Shown here: positions 7,283 through 10,044 of the stretch, in pieces
Layout of the letters: each line of letters begins with the position of its first letter
How positions within the stretch are numbered: the stretch's first letter is position 1
From: an uncultured Erysipelotrichaceae bacterium
GTDB lineage: Bacteria > Bacillota_I > Bacilli_A > Erysipelotrichales > Erysipelotrichaceae
Direction: 5' to 3'
Length of the DNA stretch: 10,044 nucleotides
Assembly: GCA_900314345.1 (NCBI GenBank)
Contig: OMUX01000409.1
Location: 1-10,044 of the forward strand
The notes under the pieces: model-generated
The model's database searches: none
The model's input: only the letters and a program-made list of their open reading frames with translations
What the model was told of the DNA's origin: nothing
Translations under genes and position numbers: made by a program

Positions 7283-8628
7283 TGCTGGACTTATTCGACT
7301 ATGCAGAAGACAAAGATGTAAAGAACAGGGAACCGCTTGCCGCAAGGATGCGTCCGGAAACACTTGAGGAGTATGTAGGACAGGAACAGATCATTGCCCC
7401 GGGCAAGCTGCTTTACCGTGCCATCAAGGCAGACCGTCTGAGTTCCATCATCCTTTATGGTCCTCCGGGAACCGGCAAGACAACCCTGGCCCATGTCATT
7501 GCCAACAGCACCAGCGCTGCCTTTGAACAGGTCAATGCCACTACAGCAGGCAAGAAGGATCTGGAGGATGTGGTAAAACACGCCGACTACAGGCTCAAGG
7601 CGGAAGGAAAGAGAACGATCCTGTTCATTGATGAAATACACCGTTTCAACAAGGCACAGCAGGACTACCTGCTTCCCTTTGTGGAAAACGGAACATTGAT
7701 CCTGATCGGTGCCACAACAGAGAACCCGTACTTTGAAGTCAACGGTGCCTTGTTATCAAGATCCCGGATCTTTGAACTCAAGCCCTTGAGCAAGGAGAAT
7801 GTGCTGACCATCCTGAAGCGTGCAGCAGAGGATCCCATCAAGGGTGTGGCAGGCGACAATGTGACACTCAGTGATGAAGCTGCAGATTTCCTGGCAGACA
7901 TGGCACAGGGGGATGCAAGAGCCGCCCTGAATGCCCTGGAGCTTGCGGTATTGACGACAGACAGAAGCGATGACGGATACATTCATATCGGTATCGAAGA
8001 GGCACAGGAGTGCATTCAGAAAAAGGCTGTCCGGTATGACAAGGACGGAGACAACCACTATGACACCATCAGTGCCTTCATCAAGAGCATGCGTGGTTCT
8101 GATCCGGATGCCGCTCTGTACTACCTTGCAAGGATGCTCAACGCCGGAGAGGATGTGAAGTTCATTGCAAGACGCATCATGATCGCGGCAAGCGAGGAAT
8201 GCGGCAATGCCGATCCAAGGGCACTGGAGGTTGCCGTGGCAGCTTCCCTTGCCGTGGAACGGGTAGGGATGCCGGAGAGTGCGATCATCCTTGCCAATGC
8301 GGCAGTCTATGTGGCAACTGCACCAAAGTCCAATGCCAGCTCCCAGGGCATCTTCAAGGCCATGGCGGAAGTGGAGAAGTCCGGCAGTCTTCCCATTCCT
8401 TCCTACCTCAAGGATGCACACTACAAGAGTGCTGAGAAGCTGGGGCATGGCACAGGGTACAAGTATGCCCATGACTACCCGCACCACTATGTCAACCAGC
8501 AGTATCTGCCGGATGAAATAAAGAACATGAAGTTCTATGAGATCTCCGATGAAGCCTATGAGGCAAGACTGCAGAAGTACTTTGACTTCATCGGCAAGAA
8601 GGATTACGGCAAAGAGAAGAAAAAATAG
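7282..8628 (+). CDS. rarA: Replication-associated recombination ATPase RarA
   Basis: A 448-residue AAA+ ATPase of the RarA/MgsA/Mgs1 (WRNIP1) family, which acts at stalled replication forks and single-strand gaps and works as a tetramer. Residues 18-31 (PLAARMRPETLEEY) and GQEQI (33-37) are the usual opening. Walker A is GPPGTGKTT (60-68), Walker B LFIDEIH (114-120), sensor 1 TTENP (145-149), the arginine-finger region SRSRIF (159-164) and the sensor 2 segment GDARAALNALE. The C-terminal tetramerisation part (YDKDGDNHYDTISAF, KSMRGSDPDAALYYLARM) is complete, so the gene is full length. The start overlaps the glycosidase stop (TGATG). The open frame continues upstream to 7060, but that part is unlike RarA and lies within the glycosidase gene. 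No terminator is seen before purC. Linkage to carbohydrate genes looks incidental, though the coupling implies co-expression. Confidence 0.96.
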   Translation: MLDLFDYAEDKDVKNREPLAARMRPETLEEYVGQEQIIAPGKLLYRAIKADRLSSIILYGPPGTGKTTLAHVIANSTSAAFEQVNATTAGKKDLEDVVKHADYRLKAEGKRTILFIDEIHRFNKAQQDYLLPFVENGTLILIGATTENPYFEVNGALLSRSRIFELKPLSKENVLTILKRAAEDPIKGVAGDNVTLSDEAADFLADMAQGDARAALNALELAVLTTDRSDDGYIHIGIEEAQECIQKKAVRYDKDGDNHYDTISAFIKSMRGSDPDAALYYLARMLNAGEDVKFIARRIMIAASEECGNADPRALEVAVAASLAVERVGMPESAIILANAAVYVATAPKSNASSQGIFKAMAEVEKSGSLPIPSYLKDAHYKSAEKLGHGTGYKYAHDYPHHYVNQQYLPDEIKNMKFYEISDEAYEARLQKYFDFIGKKDYGKEKKK

Positions 8629-8648
8629 GCTCCAGGATTGTTCAGCTG

Positions 8649-8657
8649 TGCTATAGT
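8649..8657 (+). promoter_or_regulatory. Candidate extended -10 promoter for purC
   Basis: TGCTATAGT matches TG-N-TATAAT with one change and lies 35 bases before the purC start codon. No convincing -35 hexamer is seen 16-18 bases upstream. It resembles the candidate promoter at 3605-3613 in form and in the lack of a -35. Confidence 0.5.
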
Positions 8658-8691
8658 CTACCCGTAATTCCAGAAAGAAGGAGAGGAATCT

Positions 8692-9561
8692 ATGCAGGAA
8701 TACACACCGATCAAGGAAGGCAAGGTCCGTGAGATCTATGATGTCGGCGAGAATCTCGTCATGGTTGCCACAGACCGCATCTCGGCATTTGATGTCATTC
8801 TGAAGAACAAGGTTACAGGCAAGGGCGAGGTACTCACCCAGATGTCCAGGTTCTGGTTCGACTACACCAAGGACATCGTTAACAACCACATGGTATCAAC
8901 CGATGTCAACGACATGCCGGAATACTTCCGTCAGCCGCAGTTCACAGGAAACTCCATGCTCTGCAGGAAGCTGCATATGATTCCGATTGAATGCATCGTC
9001 AGAGGCTACATCACAGGCAGCGGCTGGGCGTCCTACCAGAAGAACGGCACTGTCTGCGGTATTCAGCTTCCGGAAGGACTCAAGGAATGCGAGAAGCTTC
9101 CGGAACCGATCTACACACCTTCCACGAAGGCTGAGATCGGCGACCATGATGAAAACATTGACTTCGACAGATCCGTTGAGGTTCTGGAGAAGAAGTTCCC
9201 GGGACATGGTCAGGAATATGCAGAGAAGATCAGGGACTACACGATCGCTCTCTACAACAAGTGCGCTGACTATGCATTAAGCCGCGGCATCATCATCGCG
9301 GATACGAAGTTCGAGTTCGGTCTGGATGAGGAGGGCAATGTTGTGCTCGGTGATGAGATGCTTACACCGGATTCCTCCAGATTCTGGCCGCTGGAAGGCT
9401 ATGAAGCAGGCCATGGCCAGCCTTCCTTCGACAAGCAGTTTGTCCGTGACTGGCTCAAGGCTAATCCTGACAGCAACTATGATCTGCCGCAGGATGTCAT
9501 TGACAAGACCATTGCCAAGTACAAGGAAGCCTACTTCCTTCTCACAGGCAAGCAGCTCTGA
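8692..9561 (+). CDS. purC: SAICAR synthetase (phosphoribosylaminoimidazole-succinocarboxamide synthase)
   Basis: A 289-residue enzyme that joins aspartate to CAIR using ATP to form SAICAR in de novo purine synthesis. Motifs visible are EGKVREIYDV (9-18), ATDRISAFD (26-34), IECIVRGYITGSGW (99-112), IADTKFEFG (202-210) and GDEMLTPDSSRFW (220-232). These cover the ATP-binding and substrate-binding sites. The length and the C-terminal extension after residue 240 place it in the longer ~290-residue subgroup rather than the ~235-residue E. coli type. AAGGAG (8678-8683) lies eight bases before the ATG. It is not surrounded by other pur genes here: rarA is upstream and a terminator directly follows, so it appears to be a single-gene unit. 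I looked for a purine riboswitch in the 63-base leader and saw none; the leader is too short to hold one. Confidence 0.97.
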   Translation: MQEYTPIKEGKVREIYDVGENLVMVATDRISAFDVILKNKVTGKGEVLTQMSRFWFDYTKDIVNNHMVSTDVNDMPEYFRQPQFTGNSMLCRKLHMIPIECIVRGYITGSGWASYQKNGTVCGIQLPEGLKECEKLPEPIYTPSTKAEIGDHDENIDFDRSVEVLEKKFPGHGQEYAEKIRDYTIALYNKCADYALSRGIIIADTKFEFGLDEEGNVVLGDEMLTPDSSRFWPLEGYEAGHGQPSFDKQFVRDWLKANPDSNYDLPQDVIDKTIAKYKEAYFLLTGKQL

Positions 9562-9571
9562 GATCAGAAAC

Positions 9572-9598
9572 AAGGTGCTCATAAACGGGCACCTTTTT
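9572..9598 (+). terminator. Intrinsic terminator of purC
   Basis: AAGGTGCTC (9572-9580) pairs with GGGCACCTT (9587-9595): eight Watson-Crick pairs and one G-T, around the loop ATAAAC. A run of five T (9594-9598) follows. It starts eleven bases after the purC stop. Confidence 0.88.
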
Positions 9599-9638
9599 GT
9601 GTGGCTTGCTTCCGTAACCGGTTTTCGGACAACATTTT

Positions 9639-9669
9639 CATAAAGAAAACTTGTTTATGCACTGTGCAT
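9639..9669. promoter_or_regulatory. Two overlapping inverted repeats, candidate operator
   Basis: CATAAAGAA (9639-9647) and TTGTTTATG (9651-9659) pair at eight of nine positions around AAC. Overlapping this, ATGCAC (9657-9662) and GTGCAT (9664-9669) form a perfect palindrome around one T. Both lie 28-58 bases before the start at 9697, where an autoregulator might bind. A weak -10-like TAGACT sits at 9685-9690, but I could not place a convincing promoter. Confidence 0.35.
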
Positions 9670-9696
9670 GAAGAAGTTTCCGGTTAGACTGAAGGT

Positions 9697-9940
9697 ATGG
9701 ATAACGGCGTGAAGAAGGAATTTGACAGTGATGGGCTTCTGCTATGTGAACTACAGGGAAAAGCGTTTGAACTTTCTTTGTCTCAGATGGAAACAAGCTC
9801 AGAAGTATTCATCAGAAGATACATGTACAGTTCTGCCGCAAAGCTTCTGGATAACGGGATGGCATTGATCCGGATCACCCTGCCGCAGGATCTTCTGGAT
9901 TTCGTGAATGAGCAGTACGGAATTTCTTCTTATGGTTCCG
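9697..9940 (+). pseudogene. 5' fragment of a small gene, interrupted by a mobile element
   Basis: About 81 codons (MDNGVKKEFDSDGLLLCELQ... to ...NEQYGISSYGS) read as a soluble, mixed alpha/beta protein. It resembles, from memory, small ~130-150-residue proteins common in gut Bacillota and sometimes labelled antitoxin-like, in which a YGS segment continues into a KY...YWIGYIYR-type half. Here that second half is missing. After residue 81 the sequence becomes the hairpin end of an IS200/IS605-type element, and the frame only runs on by chance to a TAG at 10033-10035. The 3' part of the gene, if still present, should lie beyond the other end of the element, outside this window. GAAGG (9691-9695) sits unusually close to the ATG. 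A leading alternative is that this is an intact 112-residue protein, but its last 31 residues look like translated element DNA. Confidence 0.6.
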
Positions 9941-10044
9941 GTGAACTACCCCCACTTATAGAAGTGGGGGCTTCCTGCTTCGCCGAGAACTGCGGCTGTG
10001 GAAGCCCGTCTTACATCCTCTCCACAGGCTTATAGGTTCCCGCA
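9941..10044 (-). mobile_element. Right end of an IS200/IS605 (IS1341-type) element, partial
   Basis: The element reads leftward and continues past the window edge. Its border is placed at about 9941 (GTGAACTA... on the + strand; ...TAGTTCAC as the end on the - strand). A perfect 9-bp stem (9949-9957 with 9962-9970, loop ATAG) lies next to the border. A second nested stem pairs GGGCTTCC (9968-9975) with GGAAGCCC (10000-10007) and encloses GCCG (9982-9985)/CGGC (9993-9996). There are no terminal inverted repeats; sub-terminal hairpins like these are characteristic of this family, whose TnpA acts on single-stranded DNA. The exact border and the family subgroup need the rest of the element. Confidence 0.62.
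10011..10044 (-). CDS. tnpB: C-terminal end of a probable TnpB (RNA-guided nuclease), partial
   Basis: On the minus strand the last bases of the window read AGTYKPVERM and then TAA (10013-10011). Ten codons are too few to identify a protein alone. Support comes from position: an open frame ending just before the structured right end of an IS605-type element is where tnpB ends. The same frame continues after the TAA as DGLPQPQFSAKQEAPTSISG, which resembles, from memory, the C-terminal tails of annotated TnpB proteins in gut bacteria. TnpB is an RNA-guided DNA endonuclease that helps keep the element in place. Confidence 0.5.
   Translation of the reverse strand, partial: AGTYKPVERM

Larger units (their letters stand above)
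9921..10044 (-). ncRNA. Candidate omega-RNA (reRNA): scaffold plus guide from flanking DNA
   Basis: TnpB systems make a guide RNA from the 3' end of tnpB and the element's right end, with the guide copied from the DNA next to the element. Here the scaffold would include the nested stems within 9949-10007. Bases 9968-9970 are shared by two alternative stems, so a pseudoknot or a structural switch is possible. The guide would be the complement of about 9921-9940, which belongs to the interrupted gene. The 5' end of the RNA lies outside the window. Confidence 0.4.

Noticed and set aside
8629..8691. Purine riboswitch before purC
   Set aside because: The gap is only 63 bases and shows no three-way-junction pattern.
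7756..8889. 377-codon open frame on the minus strand across rarA and purC
   Set aside because: It spans two confidently assigned genes and a promoter region and shows no family motif, so it is antisense shadow.
9949..9970. Rho-independent terminator
   Set aside because: The stem is strong, but no T tract follows on either strand. Position at an element border explains it better.
9941..10035. Last 31 codons of the open frame starting at 9697 as genuine protein
   Set aside because: They translate the hairpin end of the mobile element.

Overview
The window looks like a chromosomal segment of a gut-type Bacillota. An Erysipelotrichaceae-like or related lineage is my guess, from gene style, moderate GC, strong AGGAG ribosome binding sites and extended -10 promoters. 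No rRNA or other marker gene is present to fix the taxonomy. Every intact gene is on the + strand.

Layout: (1) 6-2062 holds a butyrate kinase and a ketopantoate-reductase-family dehydrogenase, five bases apart, closed by a clear intrinsic terminator at 2073-2093. (2) 2147-2238 is an AT-rich leader with four direct repeats in exact 23-bp register. It leads into a strong Shine-Dalgarno site, two minimal upstream reading frames, and then a DUF4143-type ATPase (2292-3566). (3) 3639-8628 is a tightly packed unit: a family 2 glycosyltransferase whose C-terminal third reads as a MarR-like winged-helix domain, a cytoplasmic family 3 beta-glycosidase, and the replication-recombination ATPase RarA. The last two genes each start inside the stop codon of the gene before (TGATG overlaps), so translation is probably coupled. 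(4) purC (8692-9561) has its own extended -10 promoter and a good terminator. (5) 9697-9940 is the 5' part of a small, possibly antitoxin-like gene. It appears to be cut by the right end of an IS200/IS605 (IS1341)-type element pointing leftward. Only the last ten codons of a probable TnpB and its structured 3' end (omega-RNA scaffold) lie inside the window.

The metabolic genes fit a fermentative, saccharolytic gut organism: ATP from butyryl-phosphate, beta-glycoside breakdown, and purine synthesis. The observations most worth following are the glycosyltransferase/MarR-like fusion, the 23-bp repeat array before the ATPase, and the TnpB/omega-RNA end, whose guide would be copied from the gene it interrupts.
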